A stretch of DNA of 64,000 nt from Fulvimarina sp. (lineage in GTDB: Bacteria; Pseudomonadota; Alphaproteobacteria; Rhizobiales; Rhizobiaceae), in the NCBI GenBank assembly GCA_002700095.1, contig PACL01000063.1:51058-115057 (forward strand). Reading direction: 5' to 3'. The notes under the pieces are model-generated. The model searched no databases, had not been told where the DNA came from, and saw only the letters and a list, made by a program, of their open reading frames with translations. The stretch's first letter is position 1. Each line of letters opens with the position of its first letter. A program made the translations under genes and the position numbers. Below, one piece after another: positions 56,749 to 64,000 of the stretch.

Positions 56749-57354
56749 TCAGGCCCAGGGGCGGTCCGATTCCAGCTGTTTCTCGTAGTCGGCGATCGAA
56801 TCGGCCCGCTCCAGCGTCAGGCCGATGTCGTCGAGGCCGTTGATCAGGCAGTGCTTGCGGAACGGATCGATGTCGAAGGAGATCTCGCCGCCGTCGGGGC
56901 CGGAGATCGTCTGGCGCTCCAGATCGACGGTGAGGCGGGCGTTGGAGCCGCGCTCGGCGTCGTCCATCAGAAGAGCGAGCTGCTCGGGCGTCACGCGGAT
57001 CGGCAGGATGCCGTTCTTGAAGCAGTTGTTGTAGAAGATATCGGCGAAGGACGTCGAGATCACGCAGCGAATGCCGAAATCGAGGAGCGCCCAGGGAGCA
57101 TGCTCGCGGGAGGAACCGCAGCCGAAATTGTCGCCGGCGACCAGGATCTCGGCGTTGCGATAGGCCGGCCGGTTGAGGACGAAGTCCTCGTTGTCGGTGC
57201 CATCGCCATTGTAGCGCAGCTCGGCGAAGAGGCCCGTGCCGAGGCCGGTGCGCTTGATCGTCTTCAGATAGTCCTTGGGGATGATCATGTCGGTGTCGAC
57301 ATTGACGATCGGCAGGGGCGCGGCGACCCCGGTCAGCTTGTCGAATTTCTGCAT
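56749..57354 (-). CDS. leuD: 3-isopropylmalate dehydratase small subunit
   Basis: Isomerises 2- and 3-isopropylmalate in leucine synthesis, with LeuC. The 201-residue protein starts with the family's conserved [15 protein letters not shown] and contains the NVDTDMIIP and [13 protein letters not shown] motifs. leuC is not in the window. It is the only biosynthetic gene in this part. Confidence 0.96.
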   Translation of the reverse strand: MQKFDKLTGVAAPLPIVNVDTDMIIPKDYLKTIKRTGLGTGLFAELRYNGDGTDNEDFVLNRPAYRNAEILVAGDNFGCGSSREHAPWALLDFGIRCVISTSFADIFYNNCFKNGILPIRVTPEQLALLMDDAERGSNARLTVDLERQTISGPDGGEISFDIDPFRKHCLINGLDDIGLTLERADSIADYEKQLESDRPWA

Positions 57355-57523
57355 GTCTGCCTCGAAGGTGGTGTCGGTCTCGTCCCGATCGATAGCATGA
57401 CTGACGGCTGTGGTGAAATCGTCGGCATCCGCCCCTGCCCCATACGCCGCAAACGCAGAACCGGCAGCGTTTGCGCGCTGCCGGTCCCGGTATCCCAGGC
57501 GGACATCGTTTTGAGATACGAGA

Positions 57524-57712
57524 TCACATCTGCTCGGTCTGGGCGCCGGAATTCGGCTTGGCCTTGCCGAGGCTCGGCACCTGGCCTTCCGGCTCCGGCT
57601 GCGGCTTGACCGAGAACTCGCCGCGGCCGTCGAAGGACGGGCCGGAGGACCGAAGGCCCTCTGTCGCTTCCGTGTCGAGCAGCGTGTTGAGATAATAGTA
57701 GGAGTGCTGCAT
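57524..57712 (-). CDS. small hypothetical protein, 62 aa
   Basis: A 62-residue frame with strong G/C bias at third positions, starting [15 protein letters not shown]. It is Ser/Pro/Gly-rich and probably disordered after residue 20. There is no recognised domain. A GGGGAGAA ribosome-binding-like stretch is about 13 bases upstream of the ATG at 57712; an ATG at 57757 is also in frame. It lies between leuD and the ferritin-like gene on the same strand. Confidence 0.45.
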   Translation of the reverse strand: MQHSYYYLNTLLDTEATEGLRSSGPSFDGRGEFSVKPQPEPEGQVPSLGKAKPNSGAQTEQM

Positions 57713-57797
57713 CGCCTCGCGGTTCTCCCCGCGTCGCGGATGACCTGTCATGGGCAAAGATTAGCTGCCGGCGAGGCGAGCGCGGCCGGACCTCGGA

Positions 57798-58247
57798 TCA
57801 GAGCGACGCGGCGGTCTTGTCCATCCACTCGCGGTGACGCTCCTCGTCGGCGAGCGCCTTGGCGAAGAAGGCTCGCGACTTCTCGACGGCGTCCGGATGG
57901 TTGACGGCGCGGGAATAGGCGGTGACGGTGTCGTCCTCGTTGGTCTTCATCGCCTTGAGGATGGTCTTGTCGCCCATCAGCTGCGCCAGCGCGATCTTGC
58001 CGGTGGTCAGCCACTGCTTGGCGTCGCCCTCGCGGGGCGCATCGATGCCGAGCTCCGCCACCATCGCGTTCAGCACGTCGAGGTGCTGCATGTGGTCCTG
58101 CTTGAAGCGGGCGATATGGGACGAGAGCGCTGCATCGGACAGCTTCTCGATCGTCGATTCATAGGCCGCGATCGCATCGTGCTCCAGCAAGATGAGATCC
58201 TGAACGAGCGAGGTGATCTCGCTCTCCTGTCCTACCGTGGTCGCCAT
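57798..58247 (-). CDS. ferritin-like domain-containing protein
   Basis: A 149-residue four-helix protein. Glu/His residues in HDAIAAYEST, FKQDHMQHL, EDDTVTAYS and EERHREWM are placed like the di-iron ligands of ferritin-like/rubrerythrin-like proteins, so it may bind a metal pair. The family is often stress-related; function here is unknown. The start is ATG 58247, with a perfect AGGAGG eight bases upstream. An ATG at 58316 has no such site. Confidence 0.85.
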   Translation of the reverse strand: MATTVGQESEITSLVQDLILLEHDAIAAYESTIEKLSDAALSSHIARFKQDHMQHLDVLNAMVAELGIDAPREGDAKQWLTTGKIALAQLMGDKTILKAMKTNEDDTVTAYSRAVNHPDAVEKSRAFFAKALADEERHREWMDKTAASL

Positions 58248-58517
58248 GGAGGGCCTCCTGCCGTGGTTGGGAATCAGGAGATAGAAGCGCTGCCGCGATT
58301 GATCGTTCCAAGTCATGACCGGCGTAAATACTGCGGCAGCTAACCGTCATGCTTCTGAGATGATAGCAGAGGCCATCATTATTTAAGTACTATAACATTC
58401 TCGAACGCACCAAACGCTTCGGGGATGGCGCGGCGGCGGCGGGAGGGACGACCGGCCGGGGTGGACGCGGGCGCATGGCGCTTGCGCGGCGCGGCGATTT
58501 GAGCGAGACGAACGGCC

Positions 58518-59396
58518 ATGACCGAGGCTCTCCTGCGCTCCCTCCTCTTCGTGCCCGCCGCCAATCCCCGGGCGCTCGAAAAGTCCGACGGCCTTTTAGC
58601 CGACGGGCTGATCTATGACCTCGAGGATTCCGTCGCCCCCGAGGCCAAGGACGACGCCCGCGAGGCCCTGCGCGAGCATCTCGCCGGACGGGGCTTCAAA
58701 GGGCTCCGGATCGTGCGGATCAACCCGCTCGATACGAGCGAGGGCGCCGAGGACCTCCTGATGGCGCGCGGCGCCGGCGTCGATGCCGTGCTGCTGCCGA
58801 AGGTCGAGGACGAGGACGTCCTCCGGGACGCCGCCCGCGCCCTCGACGAGATGGACGCGCCGGCAAAACTGCGCCTCTGGGCGATGATCGAGACGCCGCG
58901 CGGCATCGCGAGGGCCGAGAAGATCGCAAGGAAGGGCGTGCGCGGCCGGTTGTCGGCCTTTGTCGTCGGCCCCAACGACATCCGTCTCGCGACGAACCTT
59001 CGGCCGGATGCGGAGCGCACCGAGCTTCTGCCTTGGCTGATGCAGATCGTGCTGGCGGCGAAGGCGAACGGCCTGTCCGTCCTCGACGGCGTCTATGCCG
59101 ACTTTCGTGATATTGAAGGCTTCGTGGGGGAATGCGCCGCCGGCCGGCGCATGGGGTTCGACGGCAAGACACTGATCCACCCGCGGCAGATCGACATGGC
59201 CAATGCCGCCTTCGCGCCCTCCCCGGCGGAGATCGCGGAGGCCGAAGCCATCGTTGCCGCCTTCGCACGCCCGCAGAACGCTGGCCGCGGGGTGATCCAG
59301 ATCGACGGCCGGATGATCGAGCGGCTCCACCTCACCGAGGCCCGGCGCGTCCTTGCCATGCGCGATGCCATCGCGGCGCGCGGCACGGCCACCTGA
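58518..59396 (+). CDS. HpcH/HpaI-family CoA-ester lyase
   Basis: A 292-residue aldolase-fold enzyme of the CitE/malyl-CoA lyase group. The Mg-binding Glu and Asp lie in LIYDLEDSVAP (about 31-41) and MIETPRGI (about 118-125); Arg64 in RINPLDT is the usual substrate contact. Substrates may be malyl-CoA, citramalyl-CoA or a related ester. It is followed by DUF1737 16 bases later, so they probably form an operon. Confidence 0.88.
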   Translation: MTEALLRSLLFVPAANPRALEKSDGLLADGLIYDLEDSVAPEAKDDAREALREHLAGRGFKGLRIVRINPLDTSEGAEDLLMARGAGVDAVLLPKVEDEDVLRDAARALDEMDAPAKLRLWAMIETPRGIARAEKIARKGVRGRLSAFVVGPNDIRLATNLRPDAERTELLPWLMQIVLAAKANGLSVLDGVYADFRDIEGFVGECAAGRRMGFDGKTLIHPRQIDMANAAFAPSPAEIAEAEAIVAAFARPQNAGRGVIQIDGRMIERLHLTEARRVLAMRDAIAARGTAT

Positions 59397-59412
59397 ACAG
59401 AAAGTTCACAGA

Positions 59413-59619
59413 ATGAAACTCTATCGTCTCCTCACCGGACCCGACGATGCCAGCTTCTGCCACAAGGTCTCGCTGGCCCTCTCGAAGGGCTGGGAGCTCT
59501 ACGGCTCGCCCACCTACGCCTTCGACGCGGAAGTGAAGACCATGCGCTGCGGCCAGGCGGTGACCAAGACCGTGCCGCGGGAGGACTACGATCCGGAGAT
59601 GAAGCTCGCCGAGCAGTAG
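59413..59619 (+). CDS. DUF1737 domain-containing protein
   Basis: A 68-residue protein (MKLYRLLTGPDDASFCHKVS) with the conserved GWELYGSPTYAFD stretch of DUF1737. Function unknown. It follows the CoA-ester lyase gene by 16 bases on the same strand. The start at ATG 59413 is the only one that leaves the conserved N-terminus. Confidence 0.88.
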   Translation: MKLYRLLTGPDDASFCHKVSLALSKGWELYGSPTYAFDAEVKTMRCGQAVTKTVPREDYDPEMKLAEQ

Positions 59620-59861
59620 GCGGGCCCGCGGAGGGCCGCCCTCGCCGGCCCGGCGGGCGAGGCTCGCCGCGCCAGGATGCGCCGCCCGGAGCGTCTGCGC
59701 AAGGAGGCGCGCCACGGCGGATCGTCGTCCGGCAACGGAACCGGACGACGCCGCGATGAACCGGCGAGGGAACGCGCCCCTGCCTCCTGCGATTGTCCAG
59801 GGATCACCGGCAACACGGGATTCCCGATGAAGAGGGTTTCCCCTGCAAGAGGAGAACACCC

Positions 59862-60131
59862 ATGGCGGCATCGCACATCGTCATCGACCACAACGACATC
59901 AAGGCCTTCGCGACGCGCACCGGCGGCAAGCCGTCGGTGGTGTCGGATACCAAGGGGAGCAGCGGGCCGGGCCTGTTGCGCTTCGACCACGGCCGGGACA
60001 ACGAGGGCCTGGAAGAGATTTCCTGGGACCGTTTCTTCGAGATCTTCGAGGAGCAGGAACTCGCCCTGATGCTCGACACCTCCGGCGACAACCCGAACTT
60101 CAACAAATTCGTCAGCCGTAACCAGGACTGA
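59862..60131 (+). CDS. hypothetical protein, 89 aa
   Basis: An 89-residue acidic protein (MAASHIVIDHNDIKAFATR) with a C-terminal EISWDRFFEIFEEQELALMLD stretch, probably helical. No domain is recognised. The start has a strong AGGAG site 8 bases upstream. It lies seven bases before the DUF2459 gene, so the two are likely an operon. Confidence 0.75.
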   Translation: MAASHIVIDHNDIKAFATRTGGKPSVVSDTKGSSGPGLLRFDHGRDNEGLEEISWDRFFEIFEEQELALMLDTSGDNPNFNKFVSRNQD

Positions 60132-60138
60132 CCCGGAC

Positions 60139-60879
60139 ATGCAGCAACGGCGGCGCGCGAGGCGCTGGAGCGTTTTTCTGAGAAGCCTCGCCGCCGCCCT
60201 CCTGCTGCTCGTCGCGAGCCTCGTTCTCGGCACGATCCTCGAACGACCGGGCCCCGAGCGACCGGGCCTCGCCGCGGCAGACGGCGTCGCGGCCAGCGAC
60301 CCCGCTGCGCCCGGAAAGCCCCACCGCATCCTCGTCCTGAAGGGGCCGATCCACAGCGACATCGCGCTGCCCGCCGATCCGCAGACACGGCAGAGCTTCG
60401 CCTTTCTCGCCGATGCGGGGCTGCCGGTCGCGCGTCCGGACGTCGCCTGGATCATCGTCGGCTGGGGCGGGCGGAGCTTCTACACCGAGACGCCCACATG
60501 GGCGGACCTCAAGCCGATGCCGCTCCTGAAGACGGTTACCGGCGATGCCTCGGCGATGCATGTGGCGCTGGCCGGGCCGATCGATGCGAACCACCCCGAC
60601 GTCCGGGAGATCGAGCTGAGCGACGCCGCCTATCGACGAATGGTAGCCGCCATGCTCGCCGGCTTCGCGCCGGGCGCGGATACGGCGACGATCGAAATCC
60701 GCGGCAAGAACTATGGCCCTTACGACCGCTTCTTCGAAGCGAAGGGCACGTTCCATCTTCTGGCCAACTGCAATGCGTGGACGGCCGCCATGCTGCGCGA
60801 GGGGGGCATCGCGACCGGGCTGTGGACGCCGCTGCCGAGCCTCCTGTTCCTGTCCCTCGACCTGCATGGCGGGAACTGA
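60139..60879 (+). CDS. DUF2459 (TIGR02117) domain-containing protein
   Basis: A 246-residue exported or membrane-anchored protein: an N-terminal membrane segment (about 12-34) precedes the DUF2459 domain with the hallmark HSDIALP (about 73-79), GWGGRSFYTETPTWAD (about 109-124) and NCNAWTAAML near the C-terminus. The family's conserved residues suggest an enzyme, but the reaction is not known. It is the second gene of a pair with the 89-residue protein. Confidence 0.9.
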   Translation: MQQRRRARRWSVFLRSLAAALLLLVASLVLGTILERPGPERPGLAAADGVAASDPAAPGKPHRILVLKGPIHSDIALPADPQTRQSFAFLADAGLPVARPDVAWIIVGWGGRSFYTETPTWADLKPMPLLKTVTGDASAMHVALAGPIDANHPDVREIELSDAAYRRMVAAMLAGFAPGADTATIEIRGKNYGPYDRFFEAKGTFHLLANCNAWTAAMLREGGIATGLWTPLPSLLFLSLDLHGGN

Positions 60880-61289
60880 CGGGCCAAGGCGCGGATGCGG
60901 GAGATGGCCTTGAAGATCCCGGCGGCACTGCAAGACTTTCGAAGATATGGCGCACGACGCGGGCACGACCTGATGGTGGCAGGGGTCGTCGCGGCATGCG
61001 CGGTCAGCGGCCGCTTCGCCGATGCTCCCGGGCCCGTTCCTCCCCGGCCCGTCGATCGCCCGGATGCGGGTGGGTGGGGGCCCCGGCGAGGAGCCCGATC
61101 GCGGCGACGATGATCGCGAGGACATCCTTCATCGGCCCGATCTCCCTCGAAGACAGTTTCGAGGCAGTGGAAGCCGCAGGGCGAGACGGACCCGCCAAGT
61201 TGTCGGAGGGGCCCGGCGGGGGTGTCGGACAGCGGTCCCCATGATCGCCGATCGGGCAGGCCATCCGGTCCGATCGATAGGAGAGAGTG
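60880..61289. other. intergenic region with one possible small gene
   Basis: 410 bases between converging genes. A candidate 42-residue membrane protein on the minus strand is annotated separately. Other open frames are Arg-rich antisense-type frames, and I see no terminator with a T-run. Confidence 0.4.
61004..61132 (-). CDS. possible small membrane protein, 42 aa
   Basis: A 42-residue frame starting MKDVLAIIVAAIGLLAGAP: one hydrophobic segment (residues 4-17) followed by a His/Arg/Glu-rich tail. An AGGGAGA ribosome binding site is about nine bases upstream of the ATG. The evidence is only the site and the hydrophobic segment, so a chance frame is quite possible. Confidence 0.35.
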   Translation of the reverse strand: MKDVLAIIVAAIGLLAGAPTHPHPGDRRAGEERAREHRRSGR

Positions 61290-61709
61290 TCAGTCGGCCT
61301 GGCGCTCCAGATCCTCCATGTCGGCGTCGGACAGGCCGAAATGGTGGCCGATCTCGTGGATCAGCACGTGGCGCACGATCGCCTCCAGCGTCTCGTCGTT
61401 CTCGGCCCAGAAATCGAGGATCGGCCGGCGGTAGAGGAGGATGCGGTTGGTCATCTCGCCGGTGACGGGAACGCCGAGATCGCCGACCGGGCGCCCCTCG
61501 AACAGGCCGAGGATGTCGAACTCGGTCTCGAGCTCCATCTCCTCGATCACGTCCTCTTCGGGAAAGTCGGCGACGATGAAGCGGATCTCGCCGCAGAGCG
61601 AGCGGAACTCCTGCGGCAGGTCGGCATAGGCCGCAATGGCCATGGCCTCGATGTCGCCGAGGCTGGCGGCCCGGCTTCCTCCGAGCGTGGCGATCCGCGT
61701 GTCATCCAT
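61290..61709 (-). CDS. zincin-like metallopeptidase family protein (MMP37/DUF1025)
   Basis: A 139-residue protein with the zinc motif HEIGHHFGLSD near the C-terminus (about 122-132): the HExxH core followed by Gly-Leu-Ser-Asp, as in the MMP37/DUF1025 family of small metallopeptidases. The start is ATG 61709, with GAGGAC seven bases upstream; a longer frame from 61784 has no site. Substrate unknown. The family's natural role is poorly known. Confidence 0.88.
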   Translation of the reverse strand: MDDTRIATLGGSRAASLGDIEAMAIAAYADLPQEFRSLCGEIRFIVADFPEEDVIEEMELETEFDILGLFEGRPVGDLGVPVTGEMTNRILLYRRPILDFWAENDETLEAIVRHVLIHEIGHHFGLSDADMEDLERQAD

Positions 61710-61860
61710 GGTCTGTCCTCGATCTTCATTCCGGCGGCAGGGGGCAGATAGGGGCGGGCAGGCCTCGCTGGAAGAGTGCCGCATGGGGTCGGCACGACGA
61801 ATTCGCAGATCCCCGGCGCGCCGCTACGGCCGCAACACACGGCGCCCGGCCCATCAGACG

Positions 61861-61884
61861 AAAAACGCCGCCACGGCCGGCGGC
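61861..61884 (-). terminator. rho-independent terminator of infC
   Basis: On the minus strand GCCGCC pairs with GGCGGC across a GGCCGT loop, followed by G and five T residues. It lies about 65 bases after the infC stop. Confidence 0.65.
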
Positions 61885-61948
61885 CGGGCAGCGTTTTCGT
61901 CTCGTCTGGAATGCCGCTCATGAGCGGCAGTCCCGTCGCCCGGCGGGA

Positions 61949-62488
61949 TCAGCCCCGCGGCGCCAGGACCATCATCATCTGTCGGCCTTCGAGCTTGGGC
62001 TCGGCCTCGACCTTGGAATATTCGGCCGTGTCTTCCTTGACGCGGTTGAGCAGCTTCATGCCGAGTTCCTGGTGGGCCATCTCGCGACCCCGGAAGCGAA
62101 GCGTGACCTTGACCTTGTCGCCCTCGTCGAAGAAGCGACGCACGGACTTCATCTTCGTCTCGTAGTCGTGCTCGTCGATATTCGGACGCATCTTGATCTC
62201 TTTGACCTCGATGGTCTTCTGGCGCCTGCGCGCCTCAGCGGCCTTCTTCTGGCCCTCGTATTTCAGCTTGCCGAGATCGAGGATCTTGCAGACAGGCGGA
62301 TTGGCTGTCGGGACGATCTCGACGAGGTCGAGCCCAGCCTCCTCTGCCATCGCAAGCGCGTCCTGCGTCGCGATCTGACCGCGATTCTGGCCCTCGTGGT
62401 CGATGAGCTGAATCTGCGGAACACGGATATCACGATTGGAGCGGGGCCCCTCCTTTTGAGCCGGCGGTGCACGGAATGGTCTGCGAAT
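61949..62488 (-). CDS. infC: translation initiation factor IF-3 (AUU start)
   Basis: Binds the 30S subunit and enforces correct start-codon choice. At 179 residues it has the expected length: N-terminal domain (about 15-80; [20 protein letters not shown]), linker, and C-terminal domain (about 90-179; [32 protein letters not shown]). The best start is an ATT codon at 62488 with GGAGA eight bases upstream, as in E. coli infC; ATG-initiated extensions upstream have no conserved sequence. A CTATAA at 62607-62612 (minus strand) could be the -10 box. rpmI and rplT, usual partners, are not next to it. Confidence 0.95.
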   Translation of the reverse strand: MRRPFRAPPAQKEGPRSNRDIRVPQIQLIDHEGQNRGQIATQDALAMAEEAGLDLVEIVPTANPPVCKILDLGKLKYEGQKKAAEARRRQKTIEVKEIKMRPNIDEHDYETKMKSVRRFFDEGDKVKVTLRFRGREMAHQELGMKLLNRVKEDTAEYSKVEAEPKLEGRQMMMVLAPRG

Positions 62489-62501
62489 GGTCGTATTCTC
62501 C
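62486..62501 (-). promoter_or_regulatory. infC ribosome binding site and AUU start codon
   Basis: The Shine-Dalgarno GGAGA (minus strand, 62497-62501) is eight bases before the ATT start. AUU is used almost only by infC; IF-3 discriminates against it, so excess IF-3 represses its own mRNA. This is the known E. coli mechanism, applied here by analogy. Confidence 0.75.
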
Positions 62502-62831
62502 GGTTGTTGACGACTGATAGCTGGGTAGAACGCCCCGGGACGAAGATCGTTTCGATCGGCGCCCCGGCAAAACACACGAGCACGCATGACGGCGCGCCCT
62601 TTGTCCTTATAGCACCGATCGGAACGGTTGGCACCCGCATGGCGCGGCTTTCCGCCCTTCGGCCCGGACGTCGCCGCCAAAGGGGATCGGCGCGCGGTCG
62701 TGGGTCGTCCGGATATGGGGGCCGCGGGAGGGTTTGTCAGCCCTAGCCGCCGGCCTCGCAAAGCGCATGCGTGGCCCTAGCTGATGACGCGTCGGCGCCA
62801 GTCGGGCGCCTCGCAGGAATGGAGCGCTGTC
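62489..62831. other. divergent intergenic region between infC and the DUF2171 gene
   Basis: 343 bases that hold the infC leader and both promoters. The infC -10 candidate lies at 62607-62612. An open frame extends the infC frame upstream to 62761 but without conserved sequence, so I do not extend the gene. Confidence 0.5.
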
Positions 62832-63089
62832 ATGGCGAACGATCACGGAATCCGCGAGCACATGGAGATCATCGGGGCCGACGGGGTTCACGTCGGCACG
62901 GTCGACAAGATCGAGGGCGACCGGATCAAGCTGACGAAGAAGGACGCCGGCGAGGGCTCGCACCGCGGCCATCACCACTTCGTCCCGCTCGGCCTCGTGG
63001 CGGAGGTCGAGGGCGACCGGGTCCGCCTCTCGGCGAATGGCGACGTCGCCGTATCCTTCGAAGAGGAAGAAGACGGCAAGCAGGCCTGA
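62832..63089 (+). CDS. DUF2171 domain-containing protein
   Basis: An 85-residue protein ([20 protein letters not shown]) with the DUF2171 layout: [15 protein letters not shown] then a [16 protein letters not shown] stretch, a small PRC-barrel-like fold. It is acidic at the C-terminus. Function unknown. It lies divergently from infC and 121 bases before the alpha/beta hydrolase gene. Confidence 0.85.
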   Translation: MANDHGIREHMEIIGADGVHVGTVDKIEGDRIKLTKKDAGEGSHRGHHHFVPLGLVAEVEGDRVRLSANGDVAVSFEEEEDGKQA

Positions 63090-63210
63090 CGGCGCCGTCG
63101 GCACGGGCGGTCAAGCGGAGCCTCTTTGAGGGTCCGCGGGCCGGTCGCGCCGCGTTATCGCGCGGCAACTGCGGCAGACAACGGTCAACGAAAGGCATGG
63201 GGGAGAAGAA

Positions 63211-64000
63211 ATGCCGGCAGACGACGACACCCGCGGCGGCGCCAACTCCGCAACCGCCGATCGCGAGATCGCCGGGCGCCTGACGGTCGGCGAAGGCGCC
63301 GCGGCGCGGGACATCGCCTATCGCCGCCTCGAAGGCCGGGGCCCCACCATCGTCTGGCTCGGCGGCTACCGCTCCGACATGCGCGGCACCAAGGCGGAAC
63401 GGCTTCTCGCCTTCGCGGCCAGGCACGGCCTTCGCTACTGCCGTTTCGACTATTCCGGCCACGGAGAATCCGGCGGGCGGTTCGAGGACGGCACGATCGG
63501 CGGCTGGACCGAGGAAGCGGCGGCGGTGATCGCCGCGCTCGGCGACGGGCCGGTGGTGCTGGCCGGCTCCTCCATGGGGGCATGGGTGGCACTCAATCTC
63601 GTCTGCCGGGCAGAGCGCTACGGCATCGGGCGCCGGGTCCGGGCGATGCTGCTGCTCGCCCCGGCGCCCGACTTCACCGAGCGGCTGCTCCTGCCCAAGC
63701 TGACGCCAGCGCAACTGGCCGAGATCGACACCGACGGACGCCTCGAAGTCCCCTCCGACTATTCGCCCGAGCCGGACATCTATACCCGCCGACTGTTCGA
63801 GGACGGCCGCGACAACCTCGTCCTCGACGGGCTGATCGACACCTTCTGCCCGGTCACCATCATCCAGGGCATGGCCGACGCCGACGTTCCTTACGAGCAC
63901 GCCCTCACCCTCGTCGAACACCTGCCGCACCACGCGGTGATCCTCAGCCTGGTGCGCGACGGCGACCACCGCCTGTCCTGGCCCCAGGATCTCGATCTCA
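63211..64000 (+). CDS. alpha/beta hydrolase, partial (runs off the right edge)
   Basis: The 5' part of a serine hydrolase; about 263 residues are visible and no stop is reached. It starts at ATG 63211 behind GGGAGAAGAA. Seen: the oxyanion region WLGGYRSDMRG (about 49-59), the nucleophile GSSMG near residue 120, an Asp in GMADADVP near 226 and His in GDHRLS near 255, so the triad is complete even though the end is missing. It resembles ABHD10-type carboxylesterases; substrate unknown. Confidence 0.88.
   Translation, partial: MPADDDTRGGANSATADREIAGRLTVGEGAAARDIAYRRLEGRGPTIVWLGGYRSDMRGTKAERLLAFAARHGLRYCRFDYSGHGESGGRFEDGTIGGWTEEAAAVIAALGDGPVVLAGSSMGAWVALNLVCRAERYGIGRRVRAMLLLAPAPDFTERLLLPKLTPAQLAEIDTDGRLEVPSDYSPEPDIYTRRLFEDGRDNLVLDGLIDTFCPVTIIQGMADADVPYEHALTLVEHLPHHAVILSLVRDGDHRLSWPQDLDL

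Overview
The window is 64 kb of very GC-rich bacterial chromosome with short intergenic gaps and strong G/C bias at third codon positions. The gene content points to an alphaproteobacterium of the order Hyphomicrobiales (Rhizobiales): a 180-kDa-class NAD-glutamate dehydrogenase, paired M16 peptidases next to ileS, a CIRCE-controlled groESL operon, a psd-pssA pair, the rpmH-rnpA-yidC-yihA cluster, and an IF-3 gene starting with AUU. I cannot name the genus. No phage, plasmid or insertion-sequence gene was seen.

Layout. 1-2228: 3' end of NAD-GDH. 2376-6773: a tiny Lys-rich protein, a GAF-PAS-GGDEF-EAL c-di-GMP enzyme and an MFS transporter. 6802-13619: patatin, an inactive/active M16 pair, rsmD and an rluB with very long disordered arms. 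13833-20506: tadA, a lipoprotein, ileS (with an odd in-frame insertion), ribF and a HAD phosphatase. 20737-22976: groESL with promoter, CIRCE and terminator. 23258-26745: acyltransferase, rppH, cysG. 26746-27645: non-coding, with palindromic repeats. 27646-34742: pssA, psd, an Atm1-type exporter and a large LysM/Ig-like envelope protein. 34980-38280: rpmH-rnpA-yidC-yihA.

Two accessory blocks follow. The first (38391-47635) is a LysR regulator divergent from a nine-gene operon: a spermidine/putrescine-type ABC importer, two DAO-family flavoenzymes, HcnA-like and HcnB-like electron-transfer subunits, and a RidA imine deaminase. It looks like uptake plus oxidative breakdown of an N-substituted amino acid, opine or amine. 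The second (47699-56402) has eight tightly packed minus-strand genes plus a divergent DegT aminotransferase: B12-type radical SAM enzyme, beta-propeller protein, glycosyltransferase, two sulfotransferases, methyltransferase, WbqC and a NeuD-like acetyltransferase. It looks like a surface-glycan decoration locus and ends beside tRNA-Thr(GGT).

56749-64000 returns to ordinary chromosome: leuD, a ferritin-like protein, a CoA-ester lyase, small DUF proteins, a zincin, infC with an AUU start, and the 5' part of an alpha/beta hydrolase. The most interesting items are the two accessory operons, the insertion inside IleS and the palindromic repeats.
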